The notes below the pieces were generated by a model. It was given only the letters and a program-made list of their open reading frames with translations, searched no databases and had not been told where the DNA came from. A DNA stretch of 64,000 nucleotides from Marisa cornuarietis (lineage: Eukaryota; Mollusca; Gastropoda; Architaenioglossa; Ampullariidae). This document shows, one piece after another, positions 23,205 to 33,939 of this stretch (position 1 is its first letter; each line of letters starts with the position of its first letter). Location: positions 248,001 through 312,000 of the forward strand of contig SMMW01000577.1 of the NCBI GenBank assembly GCA_004794655.1, in the 5' to 3' direction. Made by a program: the position numbers and the translations under genes.

Positions 23205-25631
23205 GAAGATTTTTATAGCGCATATTCACTTTCATAGAGACCATGTGCTCATAGCGTTTAAAACGGGAAGAGACATGGACTAAATGGATAGAAGACAAGG
23301 GACGGAAGAATAAACAACAGTACTGACAACAAACAGAAAACAAAGATAAGAAACACAAAAAGGCACCAAGTAACCGGAACAAAGAATATAGTGATTCTGA
23401 AGAGAAAGATGGGTAGAAAAGTAGCAAGAGCGGAAGGGGGAAGGGTAAGAAGGACTAGCATTGTGTATGTATGTGTATGTGTGCATGCATGCATAGTCCA
23501 AGGGATGTTGTCCTATCCACAGTGTCTAAATAAGGATATTAATTTTATCCCTGTTGTAGTCTAGATGCCAGTGACTAAAAACCTGAGGACAGTGACTTAT
23601 GACCTTGCAGTGATGCATTGTTGATGAGGAAAGGATTAGTCAAATAAAGATGAGTGCCTTGAAACAATATTACACAAGTCGCTATTTTTATGTCCTCAGA
23701 CAAATGTGTTACATATGTGAGAGGGCTTGGTGACCCACAGATGTATGTATTTGTTTGTGTCTTTGATATGAATGATAAGGTGCATTGGATACCTGCTTAA
23801 AGTGAGCTTGTGGGGTCGTGAATGTGCTAAGAGCTTACTTTCAAAGGTGAGAAAATAGACTATATATCTATGTAAACACATATTGCATTTTCAAGATTTC
23901 CCCCATTCCTATCTCAAATTTTACAAAAATGCTGGACATATTTTAATTTCTATAACTTTCTCACCTCCCATCATCATTGCTTTACGTTTATGTGCATATT
24001 TTATGGATAGAAGATGGTGTTAACACATAAAGAATAAGATTCAGGTAAATAATCTAGTATGCTATGAATGGTTTCTAAATATAAACATGCTAAAGAAATC
24101 TACTGACTATAGGTGTAACTGGACCTACCTTCTTTCCGCTGGAGTTTGTGGTGTAAGGAGCCACTCTCTTAGTGGATATATCCACTGTCTCCTTGGATAA
24201 AGCCATCTACAAGCTTTGGATGTCCTTCACATACTTGTAGGTACTTTAATGTTCATATGAGCCCCGTCAATACGGACAACACCTTTTAGGAATCGTGCTT
24301 TAGCATGAAATAACAGCTTTTGACGATTGGCCTCCTCCCTGTGGGGAAATCTAAGGCACAAGTGGGCGCGGTGTGCAAGCACATTCGATGCTTGATGACT
24401 CACTCGCTAAACGGTAGATCTGTGCCGATTTGTGAAGGTTTAGTGTGTCCCCTACCACAATCTGCAGACTTCCAGTCGCACAAAACGTAGTGCAATCAAA
24501 CTTCACTTTCGTCAGTAGTAGTCGACTTTTACGTCATCTTGGATTTCTTCCACAATTTTGAGTATATCCCTTCAGATGAATCAGAATCGTTGAAACAACT
24601 CGCTGTCGTTATAATCCAACATCGGGTCCCGTTGTGCCTGTACACTCGTCGATTGATCTGATTCTGACAGATTTCATTCATCACGATCGCCATTTTGACT
24701 CTCGCTAAAATCAATTCTCGCGAGTTTAGAGCAGCTCCGAGCTGTTTTAAATTTAAATGAGAAAACCGTTCTAAAAATGCATCTAAAGTGTTCGTGCAAC
24801 ACTTTTAAGCGACTTTTTAAGCGAATTTTAGTGAAAACGCTTGTAAAATTGCTTCTATGAAACAGTGTCGTGCAACTCAGCCCAGGACTGCAAAAGAAAC
24901 GTTTCTCTTTAAATGATGAATTTATTATGTTACCTAGAGTTATTACTTTACTAAAATAGACCAACCCTACCGTTCAGAATGTCAAAAGGCTATGTAAAAT
25001 AGAGGAAAATCTTAGATAAACTTTTTCTAACACTGAACTTTTCCCTCTCCGAACTTTTTAGTGCACTTGCTTTACGCCTTCTACCTTAAACGTTTTTCAG
25101 TAACGTTATTAAGTGAAATGGAAACCCAGATACTTGTAACACATTTCTTATATAATTTGTTGACTACTTTGCTAAGAAAGTTCTCTAATGTCATACAAGT
25201 GAAATAGACTGGTCCAGGTGATAGACCTTCACCCGACTCTTGGCGGCTCTAAGACCTGATCTTGGTTGAGGACAGGATCAGCGTCAAATCAGAAAAAGAT
25301 TTGTCAGGCCTCACCCTTCATAACCTTTTCAGGTAAGGTCAGATTTTAAATGAGGTGACAAAATGACAAAAGCTCGTGTCTCCACTATGGTTAATGTGTG
25401 ATCTATGATCTTATTGGCACTATGTCTGTCTACATCCTACCCAGTCAACCGCCGGTATTTAGGGCAATCTTTCGTGATGTTGTCGTAGAAGTCTGCTGGC
25501 CGTCTTGCAGGCACTGACCACAGAAATTTGGACTGTGATATTTCGGACATGTCTCCTTGCCAAACCTTGGGGCAATTAACTCCACTTGGGAGAACAGACA
25601 CGTTTAGTTGTGGGAAGTCAACTGTGACAAA

Positions 25632-25670
<39 letters not shown>

Positions 25671-26841
25671 GAGGAAGAAGAAGTCAGACATAGGTATACA
25701 GATGAAGGTGTTTATCTTAACGTGGTAGAATTTTCATCCAGCAGAACTAGGAATCTTTATGACGATTAGCTATCTCTTGTACGCACAGATGTATGTGTGT
25801 ATGCCTGTGCGATCATAAGTAAGAGCTTTACCTGGTTTTACTGATCCTACTATAGATGTTGTGTCCTACCTATTACAAATCTTCTAATCCATCTCATTAT
25901 GTCTTAACAAACTTCATATGTAATTACTTTAGCAAACAAACTATGTAAGGTAGCGCTAAGCAGGCCAGCTTGGTGGCCATGAGCCGTCTTGCTGTCATGC
26001 CGATTGCTCTGTTACTGAGTAAATTAGTCTAAACAATAAATGTAATTTTTCCTCGCTTATACATAGCAATCTATGAGCCACATTACTTCAGACAATGTCT
26101 ATCTTTCAACTGATAACAATGGCGACTGATTTTCATAGATCACGTGACTATAATCTGTATTGAGAAAAATCCTATGTGTACATAAAAAGAACAACGAATG
26201 TGTCACAGCACCGCCAGAGATAATGGGATGTTGTCTGTATGCGAGCTCGAGTGCATGGCTGCCGTAACATAAAATAGTAGAACTGAAGCATATGGAAGTA
26301 CGCATAGTGAATGTAATAGGGACTCTTTGGATGAGACAAATGCTGAATGTATCTATTTCGCCCAACCTGTATGTTCTTAATAATATATGTATTTTATGAC
26401 CTATGTGAGATCATTGTATCTTTCCGTTGCACGTATCGCATCATGATGAAAGGGTAGCCAGCCTCCCTCACGCTAGTGAGAACTCATCCTCTCAAACTGT
26501 TAGTATTATTCTTTGAGAACTGGAAAAATAAAGTTGTGATTACAGATTTTGCTTTGTCTCTCTCTAGCGCTGTTTAACGGGCAGCCAAATGAGGCGTTTA
26601 TCATTTTCATGACAACAAGTACATAAGCTAGTATGATGGTGCACTATATCTAAATCTATCTCAAGGCTACGAATTGCACTAACGATAAACACATTCGGTA
26701 AGATAGCTTTCTGACCGGTTTACAAATGCAAAAACAAAAGTACGCACCTATTATCGATTCAAGGTTGACCACTGTGATGTAAAGACAGACGAAAATCAAA
26801 AACATGAACACGGCAATCTTCTCTTCCAGAGTCCGTAGCAT
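18744..26841 (-). CDS. GCNT: Gene B: GT14 core-2-type beta-1,6-N-acetylglucosaminyltransferase
   Basis: Exons 26841-26748, 25621-25441, 20821-20653, 20090-19843, 19693-19467, 19060-18744 join in frame to 411 residues. The start is the ATG of MLRTLEEK at 26841, with an AG acceptor-like dinucleotide directly before it. Exon 1 carries the anchor IAVFMFLIFVCLYITVVNL; the catalytic lumenal domain follows. Diagnostic blocks are SGVNCPKVWQGD, PLAFSVLVYKD, INLTGQEFPLKTN, IPDESFFTTLNN (catalytic Glu), WVRMVCNFGVGD, MFANKF and FDCLEQWYF. All eight family disulfide cysteines are present. Intron 2 is 4.6 kb because a Harbinger-like transposon sits in it. It is the close sister of gene C (nearly all exon positions identical), differing at a handful of residues in exons 1, 3 and 5. 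Function as for gene A: Golgi O-glycan branching, with substrate not determinable. Confidence 0.9.
21121..21345 (+). pseudogene. Harbinger Myb/SANT-like accessory protein, broken
   Basis: Starts ATG GCG GAC at 21125 and reads about 18 codons to a stop. A frame-shifted continuation then gives FSLQNLRQK / HWDKK-like and VVCAVNAVGNAHRTIVDCQ segments. The pattern of an Ile-Thr-His-Trp-Asp block followed by VNAVG..RT..DC..K is typical of the Myb/SANT-like DNA-binding protein paired with Harbinger transposases. At least one stop and one frameshift make it non-functional. It faces the transposase remnant on the opposite strand. Confidence 0.55.
22540..24670 (-). pseudogene. Harbinger-type DDE transposase, broken
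   Basis: Read on the minus strand. About 24600-24240 gives RDILKIVEEIQDD, VSHQASNVLAHRA, LRFPHREEANRQ and VVRIDGAHMNIKVP; the last is the IDGTH..IKAP block carrying the first catalytic Asp. About 24163-24130 gives WLLTPQTPAER. After a 1.2 kb interruption, about 22880-22540 resumes with IAIVKTRVMEEQYIGAIKK and CKINVAYFVLPNTVIKYK, the family's C-terminal blocks. Several in-frame stops and frameshifts are visible. The interruption (about 22890-24120) may be an intron or a nested insertion; it holds an (AAT)n tract. Confidence 0.65.
23170..23203. repeat. (AAT)n microsatellite
   Basis: About eleven ATA/AAT units inside the Harbinger-like element. Confidence 0.85.
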
Positions 26842-28600
26842 CTTGTCAAGCAGCCATCCAGACAGATCGAGAAAAATAAATAAAAACACCATAGAGACCA
26901 GAAATGTTTAGAAAACAAGATTTTTTGTGGATTGATCGTTGATTTGTTTTTTGAGAAATTTCATGCAAACGACATGCGAGTGCTAATCATGCTGGTCCAT
27001 ATTTGTTATTTGTAAATTGTGAACAGAGATTGGACACATGATTAAAACAGGTTTCGACCTTTTATCTCCCTCATGCTAATAGGTCTCCCTACATCTTAAG
27101 TTGGTAAGCAGTATTGCCCGCATCTTCTTTCGATTTGGATGAATATCCTTTTAAATGTATTTGTCGTGTGCTAATGTATACAAACATTTTATGATGTTAA
27201 GAACCGTTTACAATTATATAGTTCATTTCTCTATCCTTTAACTGTTACGAGTGTGTAAGTTATGAACATCCTTCTACATGCATAAATCCCTTTGAAATTC
27301 ATTCATTTAATCATTGAGTTATAGCAATATAATAGTTTCTGAGTTCTTGGACCATATGAAGGTCACACGGAAATGGCACCCAAAATATTTCAGTAAAGCA
27401 AAGTACTGTTGCTACCTATCATCTCCACTCTCTATACAGCATCTTGTTTCTTCTAGTGTACGCCGACAGATTTTCTTTGTTTGACATTATTCCGACTTCA
27501 AGCTTAATATATTTTAGTGTTGTTTTCTTTCTCTAATAAGATACTTGAATTAAACTTTACGCTGGAAAATTAATTTACTATTTCTTATCCCTATAAAGAA
27601 AAGGTTAGTAATGAATTTTATTTTAAATTCTTAAAATCTTTGAAATGCATTCATTAAATTAGAGGCATAATTTTGTGATTATATCTTGTATATATAACGT
27701 ACTGTCGCGAGGCAGGCCCACAACGTAAATTTCTTAAATTAAATTTAATTGTAAATTAACAATATAAAATTTTTAAGCCTCTCATCGCCTTACACGTGGA
27801 CCACACACTCACCTTTCTTCTTCGTTGTCTCTGTTTCTCTACACAGGAACACAATGTACTGACTTTCTCCCAACCAACATCTGTCGTCATGACAACTATA
27901 GCAGTACTGATGCAGCAAGGGTAACTGAGGATAACCCAAAGTTGGTTAGGAGAGATAAAGATTCACATCATAACATCATAACCTGCAAATTAATGCTGAT
28001 AATATTTTCACATTTCTGCATCATTTGTGGATATGTGTCCGCTATCAGAGGTAGGGCACTCATCCAGCAGGCAATGAAATATCAAGGTTGAAAGCCTCAC
28101 AACTTTCAGAATGGGATCGGAACAAAGCTTATAATCAGGACACTTTTTCAGTTGCCGGCTACACAATACACAACTAAAAGTTTTAATAGAATAAACTAAC
28201 TAAATAAAAAAAGCTGAAATATCCCATTAAGGAAATAAAGTGAATTATCTGGCAGACACCAGCTTTTAACTTTCATTTGGTTTTACTAGCTCGAAAGTAA
28301 TAAAAATAAAAATTGTATTTTGTTTTAAAATAAAGCTAATATAAAAAAGTCTAAAATATTTTTTGGAAATATAAGTAGCGCAACAAGCAAAATTGAATTA
28401 TAGTGACCAAGACAATTATGTACAGACACCAGCCTCTGGTTTGAGAGTAATCTTACTCTAAATATAACATCTTTAGGATTTAACATATACAACATATTGG
28501 TGTTCTAAAACAATATGTAATAATCTGTGGTGGGTGCTCATTTCAATTCGTCAGGAAAGAAGACTAACTTGTGTGATTTGACAACAGCTTACAGCAGCCT
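26842..28600. other. 5' flank of gene B
   Basis: Non-coding; matches 40185-41510 (gene C) and, more distantly, 33060-33800 (orphan exon) and 53500-54700 (gene D). The flank is therefore an old part of the duplicated gene unit. A stretch near 27825-27930 and its counterparts is among the better conserved pieces and could hold a 5' UTR exon or promoter; this is inference. Confidence 0.4.
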
Positions 28601-28695
28601 CTGGTTATCACTAAGACGATGAGCCCAACCCTACGTCCCTGTCACACCTAGCGCTGTAATTATGCTGCAGAGATTTAATAGAAAAAAACACTTAC

Positions 28696-28896
28696 TGTGC
28701 AGCTGTGTGCAAAAAATCTTCACAGTCAGTGGAATCAGTATGCCGGTGAAGAGCATGAAGCAATTTAGTCGCGAAACACTGAGCTTCAAGGTCATGTGGG
28801 AGGACTCTTTGCCTCTGCGCTGCTTCCATCAAGTCGCGTGCAACGTCTTGTGTCCGTTGGCATTTGTGCACCAGGATCAGACTGTCGGGAAGCCAT
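28696..28896 (-). pseudogene. Exon-like segment of unknown gene, frameshifted copy
   Basis: On the minus strand, ATG (28896) GCT TCC CGA CAG begins the same segment as at 44132-43933 but carries one extra base (near 28875), which shifts the frame. The strong donor ACA|GTAAGTG at the end is retained. See the copy in duplication unit 2 for the intact frame. Confidence 0.4.
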
Positions 28897-29689
28897 TAGA
28901 GGCCGCCAAGCTTGATACTGGGAGTTTTTTTAAAATAATTTTTAAGTATTAATATGCCTCTCCCCCCCTCACTCCCCCTCACCCCAACTCATGCATATCA
29001 CACCCGCCTTGTTTGTTTTCCAGTTGCCACGTACGGGCTGTTATAAGGTTATCCCACCTTTTTCAGAACTATTCTCCCATTCGCACCCCCATCCACAACA
29101 CATATGCATATCACTTCCGTCTTGTCATTTTTCCAGTACAGCGACCAGGTACGACGCCTTCCATCAGGTAGTAGGCCAGGGACAGACCGCATGCAAGGTG
29201 TGGCAGTCAACGGGCAAGGAACAAAGAACGAGTGAACATGCCTAGACCCAAAAAGCTGTTTACAGCCAGTCATGGACAAACAACTCCTCGTGAGTGTTGG
29301 TATTTGTGCACCGGGCGGTTGCCAACACTTATTCTGAAGTTGGTTATTTTGTGTGTGTTCGAGCTTTTACTCGTGGAGTCAGCGTGTAGCTATCCCAGGC
29401 TCTTTTGTATTTGTTTCAGAACTAACTCCCTACCCCAGTTTTTGTTTTAGTTGGTGAGCACGCATTTGTCGTACCTCTTGTCCTTATGTTGGTATAAGTT
29501 TGGGCAACGAGCAGTCTTTGTGTGTTAAAGCTAAATAATCTATTTTCTTGACTTTTGGATGTATGACATGATCACAGGCATTTTGCTGTAATCCTGTTTT
29601 TCCTTTCTCTCTTTTCCTCTCTCTCTCTCTCTATATATATATATGAAAACAGATTACTGATTAATGATTTATATATATATATATATATG

Positions 29690-30990
29690 ATCGGTGAGCA
29701 GATCAACATGGTCATATAGAAACAGGAGTCTGCCAAGTTTTTCCACACGACAACTGAACACTCGCCTTCAAGCTGGGCTTTTCATCGCTCAGTCTGGCTC
29801 GTCAACGCAGCAGTCACTGCAGCGAGTTAAAATTGTGGAGTTTGTCGCAGGTCACCACCTTGATATTTTCATCCTCAGTGAGATGTGGCTTAAACTGCAG
29901 CTTGTGTGTCGAAGTCACTCCAGTGTGTTTCTGCCTGAAATCTTTCCCCCGCCCTACACGTGAGGGCGACATTGCTATTATCTTCCAGTCACCACTTGCC
30001 AAGTACATGACTTTTACTACTGCTTTATCGTTCCCACGTATGTCTTTTGAATTTGTAAAAGTCTCTTCTTCGGATCCTTATTGCTCGATGCACCTGCTCT
30101 GAATCTATAGACCCTGTCCAAGCGCTAAAAACAAACTCAGACCCTCGAACTTTTTCTCGGAATTTCATGATCTGTTGGATTACAGCAATGCACTCAATGG
30201 ATCCGCAGTGCCTTTTGGAGATGTTAATATGCACTTCGACAGCAAGGTTCATCCAGACACTGTCAAAATGTCAGACATGCTGCACACTTTTCGTCTCGTC
30301 CAGTCTTTGTCTCAACCAACTCACAAAAGAGATCCCATCTTGGACTGGGTCATGCATCGACCTGATGACCAATTAGTGCAGACAGTGGATCTTTCTCAAG
30401 ATCTCTCATCTGACTACTACTGTGTGCTGATCGAACTTGATCGCAAATTACCATCATCGGTGCCAGTTTTTAGACCCACTCGCTCGTTACAAAATGTTGA
30501 TAGACTGGATTTCAAAGCACAGCTGCAGATGGCGCTGCTCCAACCACCCTCCGTTGAGCAACTTGACTGTGTTTTGTGCAGAGTGGTTGATAACCACGCC
30601 TTAGTGTCTCGATGTCTGATGCGCCAGACCAAATGTACTCCTTGGTTTTCGTTGATCCGTGTTGAACTCCGTGACCTTAAGTGCACTCACCGGCGAGCTG
30701 AACGTGTTTGGCAGAAGACTGGACTCACCATCCACAAAGAAATTTATAACGAAGCGAAGCGTTGCAAAATGCATCATCAAGCAAAAACATCCTGGCTTCA
30801 AGCTCAAATATATAATTGCACCTCCTCAAAAAAGCGATTTGACATCTGCAGTTTTATGACTGCACTTCGTACAGCAACATCACAGTCTACCCTGCTTCAC
30901 AGATGCCGCAAGTTTTTAGTGACTATTTCACTAGGAAGATATCAGACATTCTTTCATCCTTAGAATCAATATCGGCGCCTGAAAGCGTAT
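29690..30990 (+). mobile_element. CR1/jockey-like LINE remnant (endonuclease part), unit 1
   Basis: Frame-broken pieces match the apurinic-type endonuclease of CR1/jockey-group LINEs: VEFVAGHHLDIFILSEMWL (29838-29894), then in a 262-codon open frame (30175-30963) FGDVNMHFD (the GDFN..D metal-binding block) and RDPILDWVMHRPDD. The SDH catalytic block appears as SSDYY, so the His is lost. The reverse transcriptase half present in unit 2 is missing here; the sequence jumps at about 30990 to the segment that follows the element in unit 2. Confidence 0.7.
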
Positions 30991-31954
30991 CCGAAGCCAT
31001 TGTTTTATATAGAGACTGAACGGTAACCACTCCATCTGTTGTAGGTGACAATTACAACGACGAAGATAACGAGCATGTCATTAAATGTTTAGCGTGTCAA
31101 TTAAAAAGAAATTATAAATTAATGAAAGTATCCAAACATTATTATGCGAAGACAATGTTTCACGCGTGACTGCATATGAAAATAATACAAGACCAAATTT
31201 TATATAGAATAAAATAAATATAAGTAGGTATAAGTAATAATTTGAAATATCAAACAAACAAATAAACACACAATCAGCTAGACACAGCGATATCATTTTT
31301 ACCCTCAAGTGTGTATCAAAAGAATCATTCCAATCAGTCCAGTTTTTAGCAACAAAATATTATCGGCGAGGCACCTAACGGTATCAATAAACTGTGTCGA
31401 GGTCAGCCGAGCCCAACCTTCCCCCCCCCTACACCTTTGCGCTGTTTACAGCAAGTCAAGCGAAACTTCTTGTGTGAATTGTCATTTATGCCCTGGATCT
31501 GTCAGGAAACCGGGCCGTCGCCAAGCCTTATGTTAATTTTTTTCTTCTTTTTCGAGCTCATACTTGTGACATCAACGAGTCACTCACAAGGTCGTTAATA
31601 ATCATTTAAAAACTAATCCCCCTTCCACCACCTCCTAACAGTCCATTCACTTGAACCGTGTCTTTTTTCCAGATCAGCTGCCATTTACGGCAGGTATTGA
31701 GTCACACTTTCCACCCGGTTATAATCCAAGACCAGACCGCAGATGTGAAGAGGTACCAGCCGTGACGACACACTTCAAACGAGCGGGACGTCGTTAGAGC
31801 GAAGGGCGAAACAAACGAGCAAAGTAGTGATTAATTTATTTATTTAAGTTAAAAGCAATAATAAGTTAAAATAATCATATAAAATAAAGGAACATAAATG
31901 TAATAATAGTTTTCAAAATTGGATTAAAATTAACACACACACACGTGAGACAAG

Positions 31955-31961
<7 letters not shown>

Positions 31962-32012
<51 letters not shown>
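31962..32012. repeat. (CA)n microsatellite
   Basis: About 25 CA units preceded by a short (CG)n run. The homologous tract in unit 2 (about 48351-48381) is shorter. Confidence 0.9.
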
Positions 32013-32013
<1 letters not shown>

Positions 32014-32329
32014 TATATATATAGTATATCCTCAAACAGAGGGTGAGAGAATGAGACATGCAAACTACTGCGGAAACCTTTCATGTACGTGAAAGGATAA
32101 CCCTTTGTAAGTTTTAAAAAGTCCAGTGCTGGTGTTGTGCATGTCCTGTTACTTACACCACCATCTCTTATTGACCTGAATATGGTCTCCTGATATCTCA
32201 CGATTCGCCAGCAGACGACTGGTGTTTACATAGGAGATTGATGGTGCAGACAAATGCTCAGGATAAATCTTACTTCACTTTTTCAAGTTCAGTGTCAGAT
32301 GTCATTTTTCCGTTGCCACTTATTTGTCA

Positions 32330-32335
32330 TTTATT
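32330..32335 (-). promoter_or_regulatory. Relict polyadenylation signal of a deleted GT14 copy
   Basis: The sequence around 32330 (GTCATTTATTTCTTCTTAC) is the same as that around the gene D polyadenylation signal at 48741-48746, but the final exon that should lie next to it is absent. Confidence 0.45.
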
Positions 32336-32474
32336 TCTTCTTACACTTACTTGTGTGCACTGCCTTTTTTTGAACGGATCTGTCCTAAAACCATGGACAG
32401 TCGCCATGCCTGAAATTTTCTTCTTCTTGTTCGAGCTCATTGTCATGGAATCAGCGTGTAGCTCCCAAGCTCGT

Positions 32475-32475
<1 letters not shown>

Positions 32476-32535
<60 letters not shown>
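32476..32535. repeat. (CA)n microsatellite
   Basis: About 30 CA units between the presumed 3' tail of the deleted gene and the orphan first exon. Confidence 0.95.
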
Positions 32536-32539
<4 letters not shown>

Positions 32540-32948
32540 TGGAGAAAGAGAGAGTTATAGGAACGACATGTGAGGAAGATTGCAAAACATTCATTCAGAC
32601 TAAAAACATGATCTATCAATCGAACGAACTAACACAGGAATTATTATCTGTATAGACGAGAGGGATTTGCAGGTGTTAATTACTACACTTTATATTCAAT
32701 ATAGAAATCTCAGTGTAGTACATAGTTCTCTTCTTTTTTAAAAAAAAAACACAAAAACTAGACTTCTCTACGTATATTTTTTAATTTTGTTTCTCTATAA
32801 ATGCTTCAGCATATTTTCAGAAGTGAGGGCGAGAGAATGAGTTTTACATCGAAAGCTTCTGTTTACGATTCGAACTAACGAAAGAACCTGCGTGTCAGGT
32901 CCCTCACAGGTTTGCAAGACTGGAAAAATCCAGAACAAAGGTGCGTAC

Positions 32949-33018
32949 CTCTCATCCAGTAGATGTAGACCCATGTGACAAGATAGACGAACGTGAACAC
33001 GGCAATCTTTCCTTTCAT
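32949..33018 (-). pseudogene. Orphan GT14 first exon (signal anchor), exons 2-6 lost
   Basis: On the minus strand, ATG at 33018 opens 23 residues with a basic start and a hydrophobic core (IAVFTFVYLVTWVYIYW) ending in a phase-1 donor (GAGAG|GTACGC). The end VTWVYIYWMR resembles gene D exon 1 (VTLVYIYWIQ), while KIAVF resembles genes B and C. Its 5' flank (33060-33800) is a diverged version of the gene B/C 5' flank. No exons 2-6 lie between it and the relict polyadenylation region at about 32330. It is either a remnant of a deleted gene or an alternative first exon for gene B, whose exon 2 is the next compatible acceptor 7.3 kb downstream. Confidence 0.55.
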
Positions 33019-33939
33019 CGTGCAGAACACCTTGTGATGCTGTCACCGAGACAAATGGAAGAAATCAATAAAAATCCCATGGAGTCCGGAAATGTTAAGC
33101 AAACGGGTTTGTTTGTTCTTTGATTCTTTGCCGATTTTTTAAAATTTCACGTAGAAGCAGTGAGTTGGCTAACCATATCTTGTGTGATTTATTTTCCCCA
33201 TATTTTCCCCATTTTTGTGTGAGTTTTTAAAACATTTATTGTGTGCATGCATGCAAGAATCCTGTAAAATTGTTAAAATCTCTAATCGCTTTCTGCCTTG
33301 ACCAGGCACTTCTCTTTTTCCTTACTTGTTTGTGTCTGTTTTACAGAAAGACGATGTACGATCTTTCAACACACATCGTCGCCATGGCATCTACAGCAGA
33401 ACTGATGTTACCGGTGTAACTTAAATTCAACTGAAGATCGTGGATCAGATTATAGTTTGAAAGATGGCTAAAGAAACTCTAATGTTAACGCAAACAAACA
33501 CACACACATTTCTGCATCATGGATATTTGGATTTGTATATCAGTAGCAGGAAGACTATTGATAGAAACAATCGTGAAAGTACTCATCAAACAGGTAATGA
33601 AGTATCAAGACTGACAGCCTCATAACCATCAGAATGGAACCAGGCCGAAGCTTGTAATCTTGACACTTTCTTCACTTTCCAGCTGCTGAAGCTACTTAAG
33701 AGTAAGAAATTTGAAGCTTAAAAATAATCAGTAGAAACGATACATACATTTGCACTAAAAAATAAGTTAATGTCAGTTCTAAGTGATTGAAGTAATTGTT
33801 CTGCAAACATTTGTCGAAGTGAGATAGTTTTAAATAGAAATTAGAAAGTAACTACTTGATCTGTTTTATTTAGCAGATTAGTTCTCTAAAGTATTTTATT
33901 ATGCTAAAGTAATAATAATGGCAGGTCTTAACTTGAATC

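Larger units (their letters stand above)
20929..24881. mobile_element. Degraded two-gene PIF/Harbinger-like DNA transposon
   Basis: A 3.95 kb insert in gene B intron 2. Its ends are imperfect inverted repeats of about 22 bp: GCTGAGTAGCAAGACACG on the left against GCTGAGTTGCACGACACTG read inward from the right. It is flanked by CCTGG (20924-20928) and CCAGG (24882-24886). The same intron of gene C has a single CCTGG (38231-38235) at the matching point, so the empty site is known. Inside are remnants of a Myb/SANT-type gene (plus strand) and a DDE transposase (minus strand), which is the usual two-gene layout of Harbinger elements. Confidence 0.75.
17705..32340. repeat. Segmental duplication, unit 1 (contains gene B)
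   Basis: Starting around 17710, long stretches repeat almost word for word in 34600-48760: the spacer left of gene B, the gene itself, the spacer with the CR1 remnant, and the block at about 31000-32300. Differences are discrete: a 3.95 kb Harbinger-like insert only here; about 400 bp of intron 4 (near 19710), about 1.1 kb of the CR1 element (near 30990) and about 1.9 kb (near 28165) missing relative to unit 2; and a replaced block at about 25880-26485. Confidence 0.8.

Noticed and set aside
25622..25691. Extension of gene B exon 2 upstream to an ATG (a Leu-rich 'signal peptide')
   Set aside because: The Leu run is the AAT/AAG microsatellite in the intron. The acceptor at 25622 and the phase-1 match to exon 1 fit all other copies.
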